Positions 21,607 through 34,330 of a stretch of DNA of 64,000 bases are shown in pieces. Source of the DNA: Phallusia mammillata. Taxonomy: Eukaryota; Chordata; Ascidiacea; Phlebobranchia; Ascidiidae. Made by a program: the position numbers and the translations under genes. The stretch covers positions 111,868 to 175,867 of the forward strand of contig QLIY01000005.1 of assembly GCA_003260075.1 (NCBI GenBank), in the 5' to 3' direction. The notes below the pieces were generated by a model, which saw nothing but the letters and a program-made list of their open reading frames with translations, had not been told where the DNA came from and searched no databases. Within the stretch, counting starts at the first letter, position 1; each line of letters opens with the position of its first letter.

Positions 21607-24600
21607 CTACTGCTTCATGTCCTCTAATAAATCATAGGCGAGCGTTTGAGCGAAAAAATCAACCACCTGTGGTTTGCTCCACTTTTTCACTCGTATTGGT
21701 TCCCCGGCTTCCAAATGTATCAGTTTTCCACCACCAAAAACTACAGCACCATCTTGGTTTTCTTCAACAGAGCTACCACTCGATATGGACGGACTATCGA
21801 CAACCGCCTTGGACCTCGCAAGACGCTTTTGAGTTTTTCGCTCGGTTTTGGTTGATATACCATCGCTGTCGAGTCCAATAACATCGTCAGAAAGGCCAAA
21901 CAGCAAAGCAGACTGTAGGAGTTCACTGCCCAGCAGCTCAGGTGATGTTATCCGTAAAGGTTTTTCCAACAGTTTTTCTCTATCTCTTAGCCTTCCCGCA
22001 TCAGTTGAAACTCTTACAGCACTACTGCCTTGGATATGAACATTATTACTAGTATTAACGTTCACATGATTTCCTTGATGCTCAAGTCGCATTTTGTAAT
22101 CGTTTTTAGCGGGTGCGATAGTTTTAGAACAGGATGGTTGTTCTTCAAAGCATGTCTTAACTTTCGGTGAAACTTTCGGCCTTTGTGAAGTAGTTTTTCT
22201 CGAAGTTTCGACGCGAGGGGTTGCGCTTCTTCTTGCAGAGGTTGTTCGCATTTGTTTGCTCGCTTTGGTGTCGACCTGCATGGGGTAAACGACCGCTGCC
22301 ATAGCAACGCTTTCGCCCATTATGGCGGCAGTTAGGCGCGGAGATAATCCAAGATCTAAATTGAAAATTTAGATTAATCCTGTAATTTGAAAGTTTAAAT
22401 TTAACACAGTCTACAATATTGCAACATAGTGAAATATCAATCAATAAAATCGTTAACGAACCAATTTTTAAGGTTCTGCAACTTTTTTCCAGTAACTTCT
22501 GAAAAAAAAATCAAATCACGTTTTTGAAGCCTGTGGGTAAACCGCTTGGTCATTCAAGGTCAAACTTTTGGAGCACCAACTTTCGATAACTAATTAACAT
22601 GTGTGTAAATTTGAAGAAGTTTGAAGCACTCTATGTTGACCAAACATTTGGAACAAACCAGCGTTAGACAAAAAAAGATTAAAAAATACGAACAAAAAAA
22701 TATGTAAGTCAAAATACACAAAAAGAGTTAAAACGATTAGATAATTATATAATGGCCTTTTACCGTAGTGATTACCTTTAATATGAGTGGAAAGACTAAG
22801 GATTCGAGTCCTTCTGGTATTCGGAGCTCTCGACTTTCGTCGAAGAATCGATATAATCTCGTTACGGAGCGTTTCGTTCCATAACCCGTATATAACCGGG
22901 TAGTAGACACATCTGTAAACATACATAAGCATCAGGAAACTAACGCCAGCTTTGTGCTGGGATTTGAAACATATATACACTTGCTTGCAAAGTTCAGTGC
23001 AATTCTGTCGCTTCGTGTTATTTTACCAAGCGAAATAAACTCAAATAAACTCAACTCAAGTGAGTTGGATTTTATCTTATCTCGGCTTCGTTTCAAGAGA
23101 TAAACTGTGGGTGTTTATTCTTTGTAGTATTGAAACTTAGAGAAAGCGATTGTTTATGATAATAAACCTAGCAAAAATAGGCGATTACCTACATAATCTA
23201 GTTGCCTTCGAAAGGATATGGGTTCTAACCCCACTCCGTATTTCCTTGAGTAAATCATTGGGATCAGCATTCCAATAATTTTACCACACGAAATTTTAAC
23301 AAATGAATCCCAAACAATGCGCGAAAAACGAAAAATCAGTTCTTCAATAACCGAATTTAAATCATTAATATCGACAGTAACTTAATTTATACAACCAGAA
23401 TTGAAAATCGTTTAGTGAAGAGTGGAAACAAATTGAAACCAACACACAACGCAAGAACCACAAAATATCAATCTGAGATTTCAAAGCATAGCCATTTTAA
23501 ATGATATAAGTTGTAAGATAAACCACTTACGTTAAGTACATGAGAATCGTTGTTAACGACACCAGCCAATCAGGAATCGCCACGTTTTTGTAGCTAGGCA
23601 CGTTTCCGACCGAATTCAATGTGGCGGCTGCGCCTTGAAATGTTTCCACAATACTTACAACCACGAATGGACTCATCGTAAACAAAACGGAGCCCACAAT
23701 CACAGTAATTGTGCAACATGCCTGTAAAAACACTTTTCAAAGTCAAAACATATAGATGTGTAGATTACATCAAACGTAAAAGCAATGTACCGATACAATG
23801 TAATAAACTGCAGCAAATTCAAATTGCTATTCAAAATCCGCGTAATTTAACGAATTTCAATTCCCCTTTTGTCTTTTCGCAGGTGTTCTGCAAAGTTAGA
23901 CTCTTAAATCAAGCAAATGCAAAGTACACCTCAGTTAAACCGGATTCAGTTAATCCGGATCATCACTAAATTCGGATAAAACTTAAGGTACAAATGATTT
24001 GTAATGTGGTAAAGCTTTAGCTAATCGGTAATGCTATTACCATTGCCGTTAAACTTCAAAGATTGCCGATTGACATAAAGAAATTAGATCAGACTGGCTT
24101 AAGAGTTGCATCAATAATAAATGGGACGTAATCGACCTCAACCCTATCCAAAACTTTTATATTAGTTCAAAACCAAGAAACGATTGGTCCCATTTCTTAC
24201 TGTGATATTGATCATCTCCGAAATAAAATGGCGGGAAGGTCTTTTTTGCGTCAAAACCAAAGTTATGTACTAGTTTTTTGCACTCTGTCACGGGGTAACG
24301 CTGTTGCTTTTTGTTTTTACTTATTACGTTCGATTTACCAGATTACCTTTTTCTGATTTTTGTAGTATTGGAAATTTGAAAATCCAACCTGCCTTTTGTG
24401 GAAAACGTTGCGTTGACATGTATTTGAGCTTGTTGAAGAAGCTTAAAAAAGACAACTTAGTTTTTCTAGATGTTTTGTGTTTGTTTTCGACCTATGGTAA
24501 TACTCCTATTTTTCACAAAAAATATCAAATTACGTTTCCAAAAATAAGATAAAAACAGCAGTGTGTTACATCATACAAGGGTAAAATTGCTGTTTATTAT

Positions 24601-27314
24601 ATCCCACAACCAGGTTTTTTTAAAGTTTGGGTCATTTTAAATAGTTTTAAGAGACCGCAAGTGTTTCATTTAAATACCAAAAAATAGCCATATTTGCTTA
24701 AACGAATTATTTATTAGGCTACTGGCAAATTTTGGGAAACCGCTGGAGAAATTTGGGGGACCATTTCGGTCCCCCAAAACACCTTAAAAAGAACACTGCC
24801 CACAACTATAGTTAGTTAGGACAAATGCAATAATCAAATAAAATTCTGTAGTGTATATTTAAGCAAAATGGCAGTCCATTACTATTAAGGAATAAAATGG
24901 TTACATGTATAGCAAAACCATAAATAGCATCTAAACTTGGGTACAATAGTGGTTATAATTTACCTCTTTTTAGGACATGACTTTGTATTCCACGCTGTTT
25001 ATGCCTAACATCAGTTCTGCTACTTTGGACAGAGTACATTTGTTTGCATATAATTTGATCATTTTTAAATGTTTGTTGGCGTGGACCGTCAACTGATAGA
25101 CAACTTGCTTCAGGATTATGGACTTTATGTCTGTATGGCTGATCATAAACAGGCTACAAAAACAGCAAATATAAAGGTCCAATTAACGTTTTCTAACATC
25201 ACATGTTCATCGAAATGTCACAAAAAAACAAAATTGATATCAAAGTAAAAGCAAATAAATTTCAACTCCTTTTTGAAGCAAAAAATGTAAATTTTATACT
25301 GATTGATATATATTTGACACTAATATTTTGTACAAAAAATTAAAGACAAATTAGAAAGATCTAATAGGTCGAAACAGTGTGTACTGTCTGCAAATTAGAA
25401 GCAGTTTTAAAAAAATGAGGTTTAAAATGCTTTGTTGCATAAGTGGTTTAAAACTGTTCATGTTCAAATAAAGGTTCACCTCATGGGGTGAACTTTCTGC
25501 CATGGACTGGATATTTTGTGAGCAACCAATTAAACCACTGGATGCTATTCCAGAATCTTCCACAAAACTATTGTTTGAGGCAGCTTGAAGTTCATGGAAA
25601 CCTTTGTTCATTGGTGAATTGTCTGAAGCAATAACATAAAAAGCTTGTAAAAATGCACGATGTATTGTGCAGATAAGGATGGAAAATGTAATTATACATG
25701 CATATACAACTGAGCACAAAACATACCAAATTTGGCACTGGCATTTCCTCTCTCAGTGTCACTTAATACAAAACTATTTTTACTGCAGTAAGATCCAGAG
25801 CTCCATGATCTGTGTCTGAAACAAGGTGTCATTTTTAAAATATTTATTCAATTGTGGGAAAATTATTTTAAATGCTGTATTTACACGAATTTTACAGGAT
25901 ATGTATTTGTCCATTTTGTTACTGGAAAATGTAAGTACCCAAACGATTATTGTAGGTAGCTTTATATAGCAAGGTTTTATATGAATCATTTATTACATCA
26001 GTTGGCAAAACTCAAGTTCAAATTCTTTAATATTCATCAAACCACTTACCTGCCAATTTTCATGTTCTTGCGCCTGTAACTGGAATTTCGATACTTTTCA
26101 CGTGCAACTCCAAAAATTGAACAGTACATGGAAATCATAAAGCACATGGGCAAAATGGCACATATGAGGATCTATATCAAGTAAAAAGTTAAGTTTGTCA
26201 CAAAACTGCTATTAACAATCTATAAGGCATCAACTAATACTAACCCAAAACAGGCTAAACCCAATGGTTCTGTTCCACAAAGGAAAACATCCAAAACGTG
26301 CCACAAAGTACTGGTACTGGGCTCCTGCTCCGAAAAGGGGTGGAACTGCCAGACACAAAGCAACTGACCAGCAAGCAAGTATCACCGCCGTCATTCGACA
26401 ACTTGTGATACGATTAGGATATTTCAAAGGGTGGACTATTGCATAATATCTGTTGAAAATAGAGAAACGCAAAAGTTTAAGCAACAAATGAGTTAGAAGA
26501 CAAGCACTTTTTTTTAGTATTATGCAACATTTACAGGATCATTTTTGGAACAAAGAAAAAAATCTGCAGATTGAAAAGTTTTTTGTGTTACATAAAAAAC
26601 ATACCTGTCAAAGGATATCACTGACAATGTTATTAGACTTGAACCAAGCAAGCTCATAGTTAAAAATGCAGTCAATGAGCACCAAACTTTTCCAAACATC
26701 CATTTGCCAGCGATACTACTGGCTACAGAAAAAGGAAACACAAGAACACTATATCCGAAATTTGATACAGTCAAACTGAAAACTAGTTTGTTGCTTGATG
26801 TAAGAAGGTACTTCCTTCTGCAAAAAAATAACACTCCAGTTAATGCGTGTACATAATAACGGACCAATGTGATTAAAATATTATTGGACCTGGTGAAGCA
26901 TTAATTGCATTGTCATTATTTTTTCCATGACACGGATAGTGGACTAGTTATAGTGATGAATTTGGTTGATAACAATTTTTAAGCAGTTAGAACAAAGATA
27001 CATAAAGCTATATTTAAAGTTTTATATGTCACAGAATGATTACTTTAAAAAAACTTCCTACGTTTTTCATTTTTATATTTTCATAATCAACATACCTGTA
27101 CAGTGTGAAACACACCAAGAAGTTTCCAAAACATGATAAAAGTGATACAATGCACAGAAAAAAAGTCCACAATATATTCACACCTTGCTGGTTGTTATCT
27201 AAAGGCACTAGCACAAATATTTGTTTGGTTATTTAACTGTTATACGGTTTACCACAAAAATGTTGTTTATTTACCTGTGTTGTTCTCCAGAAAAAATGTG
27301 CTGACATTTTCCAT
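21607..27314 (-). CDS. GPR161: GPR161, class A orphan G-protein-coupled receptor
   Basis: A constitutively active ciliary receptor that raises cAMP and restrains Hedgehog signalling in vertebrates. Exons on the minus strand: 27314-27275, 27207-27096, 26817-26605, 26449-26245, 26171-26050, 25815-25727, 25622-25480, 25153-24964, 23721-23531, 22912-22776, 22355-21607. Seen: an N-terminal glycosylation site NVS, RRKYLLTSSNKLVFSLTVSN (YLLTLSNKFVFSLTLSN in human), DRYYAIVHP, PPLFGAG, TM6 with SPF in place of the usual CWxP, and TM7 with VIYGLWNETLRNE (LIYGLWNKTVRKE in human). The last exon opens with DLGLSPRLTAAI, matching human DLGLSPHLTALM, which proves that the large open frame at 21607-22320 is the receptor tail and not a separate gene. 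About 730 residues against 529 in human. Exon 8 ends in phase 1 but exon 9 needs phase 0; one base too many (aagagg before the donor) or a microexon would explain it. Confidence 0.92.
24611..24798. mobile_element. hAT-type MITE in a GPR161 intron
   Basis: Ends CAGGTTTTTTTAAAG and CTTAAAAAGAACACTG, with perfect 8-bp duplication cccacaac at 24603-24610 and 24799-24806. Same family as 20996-21136. Confidence 0.92.
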
Positions 27315-28226
27315 GTTTTCATTATTCGCTGGTTTGATAAGTTACTCTACGTCTCCTCAAAGTTTAGTGTCAGCAAGACGGCAAACAACAAACAAAACTA
27401 CTACTATAAAACATTGCCTAAAGTTTCATATTAGGTTGCATTATCTTTCCTGATATTATCACTCAGCTACTGATATCAAACCAACTGGTAATACAAACAG
27501 TTTTTCAGAACTAATACACGAGATGAAACAAGTTTGGGCATAAATAGAGAGGTAGTTTAAAAAATAAGAGTAACAAGCACATTTCCAACAAATAACAACT
27601 CAAGTAACAATAGGGGCTGTCACTAGGTTATTTCCCAACTGTGCGAACACGAATAAATGTTTTTTTTTCTTGTTACATCAAAAAACAAACAAGCCAGCGC
27701 TTTATTTGCTACTACAAAAACTTCTACAGGTATATATTTAAGTTAATGCTATCCACAAAACAGTTTGTTTTAAATTTGAATAGAAAATTTGAAAACATTC
27801 CCTATTAAAATAAATAAAAAATGTGACGGAACAGCTGTACAGTCTTCCCGCCTCGTGTTAAAGGTACAGGACAAGGCTTAAGTTGCTGTAACGGTTGTGC
27901 ACTTTACTTAACTGAAATCAGCACCTAATGTTTTCAGTCAACAGGAATATACTCGTCTGGCGTTTCAAAGATGCTTTTCAAAGCACAAAGTGCTGAACTA
28001 ACGGAAATATCATGGATCAAAATGGCTGACTTCAATGAACACATCCGTACTGCACACATTGCTGGAACATCAGTAAGTTTTATTTACACTTCAATTTCAT
28101 TAAACGTAAATTAAAAACGAGAAATAAGAACGTTTAGTGCAGTAAATACACGCCCACGGCAAGGCAGTCAGGCGATAGTCGAGTTAGTCAAGCTGAAACA
28201 AAAACAAAGCACATTTTGAACACTTT
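27315..28226. other. Spacer between GPR161 start and BTB gene end
   Basis: Contains the GPR161 promoter region and the 3' UTR of the BTB gene. No coding exon supported. A short plus-strand frame starting ATGGCTGACTTCAATG near 28023 reaches a GT but has no partner exon. Confidence 0.5.
28079..28084 (-). terminator. Candidate poly(A) signal for the BTB gene
   Basis: AATAAA on the minus strand about 145 bp after the BTB stop codon at 28227. Confidence 0.55.
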
Positions 28227-31200
28227 CTAGCTGTCAGGATCACTGTCCAAGGATATGCGCGTTGTTTTCGACGTTTTGCGTCTATTTCTCTGAGCTCTCG
28301 GTCTTTCAGATTTCTCAGTGCAAAGGACTTTCCACGGTTGTAGGTTTGAACTGAAGCCAACGGGGCTATTTACACGTTCTTCAGCAACTTGTTTTGTGTT
28401 TCGAGCTTTTGCCGGCCAGTCTGGATCATGTACTTCAGGGTCACTGCTTTCAGAGTCCGCGGGCACTCGAAGATTCAGGCTGCTTGCGTTATTACGTTCG
28501 CTTTCTGTCGTTTCTACAACGTATTTTATTTCGGCTGCGGTTGGAGATGAAGATGTGTCATCCTCGAAACTTACTGGACTGGAAAATCTTCCTGAAAACA
28601 TGATCATCAAATTGTAAATGAGTGCATAAATTATGACAACAGCAACCAAATCTTATGATTTTAAAACATCGCACAGCCTGAGGTTACCGAGGTATGTTTA
28701 TTGGTTGTATTTTTTAAGAAACAAATGTAAAATTTGTACATATTATGAAATATGATTGTAGGCCTAGGTCTTTAAAAAAACGCCAAATATTTTTTTTCCA
28801 AATTTTTTTTAACGTTTGTTAGGCAAAAGTTGCGAAGGGTTTGTGCCAATCAAATTGTTTCAGTATTGGTGTAATTTTAGTTTGTTTAAAGACGTTAGTA
28901 TCTGCAATATGTGGCCGAAAGCTTACCGTTTGATTCTGTAAGTGAGTTGTCGGAAGCTGCTTCCTTCATGCGTTTCGTTGTTCGTTCCAATTCCAGGTTG
29001 ATTTCGTGAGAAGGTTCGGTCTTTATCTTTCGCTTTTGTCGTGGTTTAATCTGTATCAGCCACAATGTTTTGTTAGCAGAACCTTTCACAAGTAACTTCC
29101 CTGCCTTGTTTTTTGCGTTGTCTAACCCAGTGGTCGCCAACCGCCGTTCCGCGAGAAGTTCGTTACCGGGCCGTACAGTTTTCAGGTTAAATGCTTTGAA
29201 ACAATTTTCACGTGCATCCCGGGGATTATACACTGGCCTAGTAGTCGGTTTACGAGACGGGAGTGTGAGCGTTTTTGGCACAATGTGCGCACATTTTTTA
29301 AAATATGTGCAGGTTCTATAAAGTGAATGTCAAATTTGGTTTTAGTGAATTTTTAATGATAGACCTAATACGTTACTCCAACCCTATAGCCCTAAGCGAC
29401 AGCATTTTTAGAGATATACCGTTCTTACTGGGGATTTGTGCTCTGCGCCACTGAGTTATGGTGTTAGTAGATTTTCCGTTGCCACCCACGTCTCGTTTTA
29501 AGTCCTACATCGCAACTTTTATTCGTTGTGTTTTTGGCAGACCAACGCCTAAATGTGTTAAGCTCGTTTTGAGTCTGCCGTGCGTCTTTTCCATTTTATT
29601 GTATTCGATTGTCCCAGTTAGGCAGTTATCGACATAATTTCAACCCACTAGGCAGGATCATTGTTTCTAGCTATGGGAGAAACACTTAAGGCTGAGACAG
29701 GATTAGAATCTAAACTTACAAATGGCGGCATCTCGGCTTCATGCGGTGACAAACGAATATCCAATGCCGTCGGACGCCCTTGCATGAAACTGAGCGGCAT
29801 ATCGGGGCGTTTCTCCATTTCCATGTGCATAATAGGCGGCGATCCTGTATCCCAAAACACAAAGATATTACACAATTGTTTTTTTTTTACTTTTTAGGTC
29901 GTGGATAATGTTGCCACATTATTCACAGACTTAATGAAAATGTAAATAATGAAAACAATATAAGTTCAAGATAAGTGCATGGTGTGGCTGCGAAATCAGG
30001 AATATCTATGCATGACTCATTTAAGCCCTGGAACTCAAATACTGAAAACGACTGGTTATGACCAGAGCGTTTTTTAGCCTCTTTGTCGTTGGAGATTTCT
30101 TACCGTGTTTTGAAATATGCCTTGTACATGTATTGTTTTATGACCTGATGAAATGCGTAACATTGATGACTGGCGCTAGTTTTTAGACTCATTGCGGCAA
30201 ACCAGTTGTTCTTAATCTGAGACTAGTTGTTCCGTAAAAAGTAATTTTACATTTTTGGAGGATGATTTAATTATCATTTTAAGTTTCCGTAACACCCCCC
30301 CCCTCCGTGACGTCATAATATTTTTTAAAGGGGTGGCAAATAAAACCTATCTGGTTGTGCTCAGGACTAACGATAATAAAAAGGTTTAAGAATTACTGGA
30401 TTAAACAATAACATCGAGCCAAAGTAGTACACATAGCCCCGAACTTTCGATTTACCGAGGTGAAAATATACGACACGATAATGCAGCCGAGAGTGAAGCC
30501 AGGCCCGAAACAACACCTTACACCTGAAGCGATAACTCTACATGAACGTTACGATATGTATAAGCAATAACGTTTGCACAAACCTCGACTATTTGGGCTT
30601 GATTTACTATTCAATGCACCGAAAACAGCGTGGTCCCTATCTGTTGTGTCGGGGGGAGGGCGATACCGTTCTCTTCTGTTCGTGTGATATTCCAAGTTGC
30701 CACTGTCAACGTTATGCTTGATTTTTCTGTACACCTTTTCACATGCTGCCTGTAAAGGAAACATACGACAAATGTGTAATGCAGAGGCTTCAAACCAGGG
30801 TAGATTTACATGCTTTGGAGGTTAAAAAAACTAGGTTAAATTCAGTTATGAAAAGTAGAGTGTCATGTTTTGGGGAAAAAAGTAACCAAAAATTAAGGTA
30901 TGCTTTGAGAGTAGAAAAGTAATCAAAATTGAAACATGAAAAAGTAGGGTGTCATGATTTGGGAATGAAAAAAATAACTAACATTGAGGCATGCTTTAGA
31001 AGTAAAAAAGTAATCAAAATTGAACCTTAAAAAATTAGGGTGTACTGTAGACTCTGAGCTCATTTTTTCAACCGAAATCAGTAAAGGTTGAGAACATATT
31101 GCGTTATGGCAAGGTGAAAAAAACTGGTCAAATAGGTTTGTTTGAGTGTGGTTGGATTGTGAATGATACGAAAGTCTCCAGTATGGAATTATTAGTCCTT

Positions 31201-32901
31201 AATTGCTGCTTTATGAGACAAACGTGACTGACGTATCTATTTTTTTCGAAAAATCATCTTTTCGATGTTTGAAACTGCGGCATACTTTGTAGGATTAGTC
31301 ACTATTTTTGTCACCGGTCGTGGTAGTTCTGGAGTTGGTTCGGTCTTGTTGGTTAAAGTCTCAAAGTAAGCTTGATCGTTTAAAAACCTATAAGCAGGGT
31401 TGCCATTTCTAAGATTTGTCCTTATTTTGAACGGTAGTGTCTTAGAAAAGTTCAATGTCCTTATTTCTAAGAAATGTCCTTATTTTTGACTTGAGTCCTT
31501 GTTTTGTCTTATTTTCAACAATTACAAGTAAAAACCATGCTACTAGTAAACGTAAAACGAGACGTTAGCGGTCGTGAGATGCGCAAGGTGTTTACTACGA
31601 GCAAGGAGTTGCTGAAACAGATTGTTTCTGGCCAAAATATTCCATATTATATGTCGGGGGACGTATAAATGCAAAGATTTGTTAAAAAAACGATGGTTTG
31701 GTTTCGTTTTAAAATTTAATTTTTCGGTTGTCCTTATTTTTGGATTCAAGTCGATGGCAACCCTGCCTATATGTATCGTTTGGAATATGGAACGAAATGT
31801 ATCTAGTGTTTCCTGACATTCTTCCTACGTCTTCCAACAACTATTGGGTTCTTTACGAAAAGGCAAAAAATGGTGTTTAATTGTTGGTCAAAATTCTAGA
31901 CTGTTTCGCAATAGCATTCGTACATCAAACGAACAGTATTCTTTTTTTAATTTGTCACGTTATTCGTTGGTCGTGGAGCACTTATGCGCAGCCTAAAGCG
32001 TTTGACGTTACTAGTTCAGATGAAATTTATACTTTCAGGAATTTAAACAAATCGACGTGACTCAACTTAACAACGTTAAACTAAATAATATTTTGTCCAA
32101 ATTTCTTTTTTAAATCAATGTTGTAAAGCGAAATGCGCAACGACCAAAGAGCGATTATTATCAAGAACAGGCGGTAATCATTCAAATTACTCAAGTCTGT
32201 AATTAAAATCTCATAAATTTACAACCGTCGTATTCGGTCTCCGATTCAAAGCCAAAGCCAACCAGAACAATTCTCACCTTTACATGATGAAAATCTAACA
32301 CGGATGAAGCTTTATAAACATCGTGTACGTTTGAGAAGTTAAGAACAAAGGTGCTGGTGTAAACAAAATCCATGAGCACTCGAAAACCTGCGCCAAAAAA
32401 GTTTTAAAGACGTTTTTACATCGGAAGATAGGTTACTACATTTTAGGCATCATTGCAGCAGAAAATTGTATAGTATACCAGACCATATTACATGCTGTTT
32501 TAAAATTTACTTTTTTGTAAAAATGTTTTGTGTATTATACAGCATGAGACGTTTCTTCAATATTGTTTTAGTGCATTTACTATACGACAGTGTTTCTTAA
32601 CCCCAAATCACCGAAAAGAATTTTTTTAAAAGTTTTTAGTAATTTTCCTAAGACAACAAATGGTTACAGGGGTAAAAATAGCGCACACCTGGAAAAGCTT
32701 AGAAACACTGTCCCGAAAAAACGTTTTGTAGAAAAAAGATTCACATAACCAACCTTGCAAAGGTACACCTGCCAACACAAAATTTTGTTGTTCCTGTGCC
32801 GATGTGAAAAGCGACAGGAAATAGTCGCTGTTAGCTGCCAGGAACGATTTGTGGACGCGAAATTTTTCCCCTTCCACTATCAAAGTAGCGTCGCAAAACA
32901 T
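28227..32901 (-). CDS. BTB/POZ-domain protein, no zinc finger or kelch seen
   Basis: Minus-strand exons 32903-32769, 32387-32278, 30749-30584, 29844-29720, 29050-28927 and 28591-28227 join in phase. Starting at the ATG at 32901 gives 340 residues. The N-terminal about 90 residues are a BTB core: MFCDATLIVEGEKFRVHKSF, AANSDYFLSLF, VLMDFVYTSTF, then LDFHHVKAACEKVYRKI. BTB domains dimerise and often recruit cullin 3 or co-repressors. The rest is Ser/Arg/Lys-rich with possible nuclear signals (PRQKRKIKTE, RAQRNRRK) and no recognisable effector domain. The first exon begins with gc before ATG after a tttcag acceptor, so the true start may be in an upstream coding exon (BTB domains usually have a helix before this point), a 5' UTR exon, or a spliced leader. 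Orthology is not assigned. Confidence 0.72.
29128..29235 (+). mobile_element. hAT element fragment (family of 12023-12258)
   Basis: Begins CAGTGGTCGCCAACC and matches the inverted right part of the 12023 element through ttaccgggccgtaca and cccggggat. No opposite end is present. It lies in the BTB intron just upstream of exon 29050-28927. Confidence 0.8.
31395..31765. mobile_element. hAT-type MITE in a BTB-gene intron
   Basis: TIRs CAGGGTTGCCAT and ATGGCAACCCTG. Flanks cctataag (31387-31394) and cctatatg (31766-31773) match at 7 of 8. The interior is rich in tgtccttattt repeats. Confidence 0.85.
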
Positions 32902-34086
32902 GCCTGAAACGTCAAAAGGTTATCATATGGGTTTTGCCCTCCAAAAGCAACTTTGCTCTAAGCGTACTGATAAACTACTGTTACAACAAAAGTTAGAGTC
33001 GCTTTCCCGGTCGTACCATTTGTGCGTTGTTCCTGTAGTCTTTGTAGAACATATGTGGTGTGTTTTACAGGCAATATGTTGGTTTGATCAGCTTCCGTCA
33101 TATTATTTTAAAAGCAGGTCTGTTACGTTTACGATCTTAAACAGAAAGACCGCTACCTTGAAATACAAACAGTTGATTGTTATGTTACTTTTTCGCATAC
33201 TTTAAAACAGTAAACAAGCCAAATATCAAAAACCGAATCTTACTAATACGTTGCCCAATCTAAACTGGTTGCTGTGCCATATTCTTAACCTGTGGACAGG
33301 CCCTATATCAAACACCTAATCTAATTTAAACTGATGTAAAAGCATTAAGCCGATAAATGATAGGCTGCATACACTGCACAGTGTTTCGAACTATAAGGTC
33401 TCAAACTGATGTGCTGTTTTAAACTGAATGCTACACTTCAGCGCGCAAATACACATGTTAACAATGTTGAACTGTATATCCAACCATTGTACGACAAAAT
33501 TACACACCACTTACGTGTCGTTTGAAAAATAGCTATACTGATCAGTTTAAAAACTCGACATAAAACATCTCAACCACATACAAGAGGAACTAACTACTTC
33601 TGCTTAGGTTTGTTTGGACTCGAAACTGTACAGCACAATTACGGATCATCCTAACTAAGCTTTGGCGAATTCGCCCTCCGTAAGAAGATAAATACTAGGC
33701 GCATGTTCCTATAAAAGAGAAAGGGTGGTAAACCTCTTACACTCGGCGCAGCTTAGAGCCTCATCCCGTCTTGAACAATTGTGGATTAGCTCCTAGCGTG
33801 ATAAAACATTCAGACGTGATAGTATTTTCTCTATTCCGCGGGCGATAAACCCAGCAATCCCGTTAAATCCGACAGACAAAACGATGCCTAGATGCTTTAA
33901 TCGGATTATCGTCAAGGCAACTGGGTCTAATTGACGTTCGTACGACGACCTCCACCAAGCAACTTGATTCTCTTTAAGTCGTTGGGCAAACACGGCTTTG
34001 CGAAGCCTATATTAAAAGATTTTGACTAAGCTCTTCAGATTTGGTGCTGGGTTACATACTCCAGACAATTTCGGCCGTGGCTTTTG

Positions 34087-34330
34087 GTAAAGGCTTAGGC
34101 TTGCAACATATGTTGTTGTTGCGACCTAATTCTTAAGTTGGTTCGGAATTCGTTCATACTCTTACTGCTTAGGCATTTAGGCAACACTGTATTGACCCTT
34201 GATAAAAATTGGTTAAGGCTTAGGCTTGCAACTTATGTTGTTGCGACTTTAATTCTTAAGTTGGTTTGGAATTTGTTCATACTCCTATTGCATGGGCATG
34301 TAGGCAACGCTGTATTAACCCTTAAAAAAA
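34087..34330 (+). repeat. Tandem duplication of about 120 bp
   Basis: 34087-34208 and 34213-34330 share aaggcttaggcttgcaac, gttggtt(c/t)ggaatt and ggcaac(a/g)ctgtatt. About 10 percent divergence and no C tract between them, so it is unlike the C-linked duplications. Confidence 0.85.

Noticed and set aside
21607..22320. Stand-alone intronless gene of 237 codons, possibly in an operon with GPR161
   Set aside because: Sequence directly upstream of its ATG continues in frame as DLGLSPRLTAAI, matching the human GPR161 tail, with a good acceptor and the right phase. It is the last GPR161 exon.
22594..22775. C-terminal extension of GPR161 reading LTLFVYFDLHIFLFVFF
   Set aside because: T-rich hydrophobic translation typical of intron. 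A good donor (aaag|gtaatc) at 22776 precedes it and joins the true tail exon in phase.
28023..28074. Plus-strand first exon MADFNEHIRTAHIAGTS
   Set aside because: Only 17 codons to a GT and no matching downstream exon; the area is the 3' UTR of the minus-strand BTB gene.
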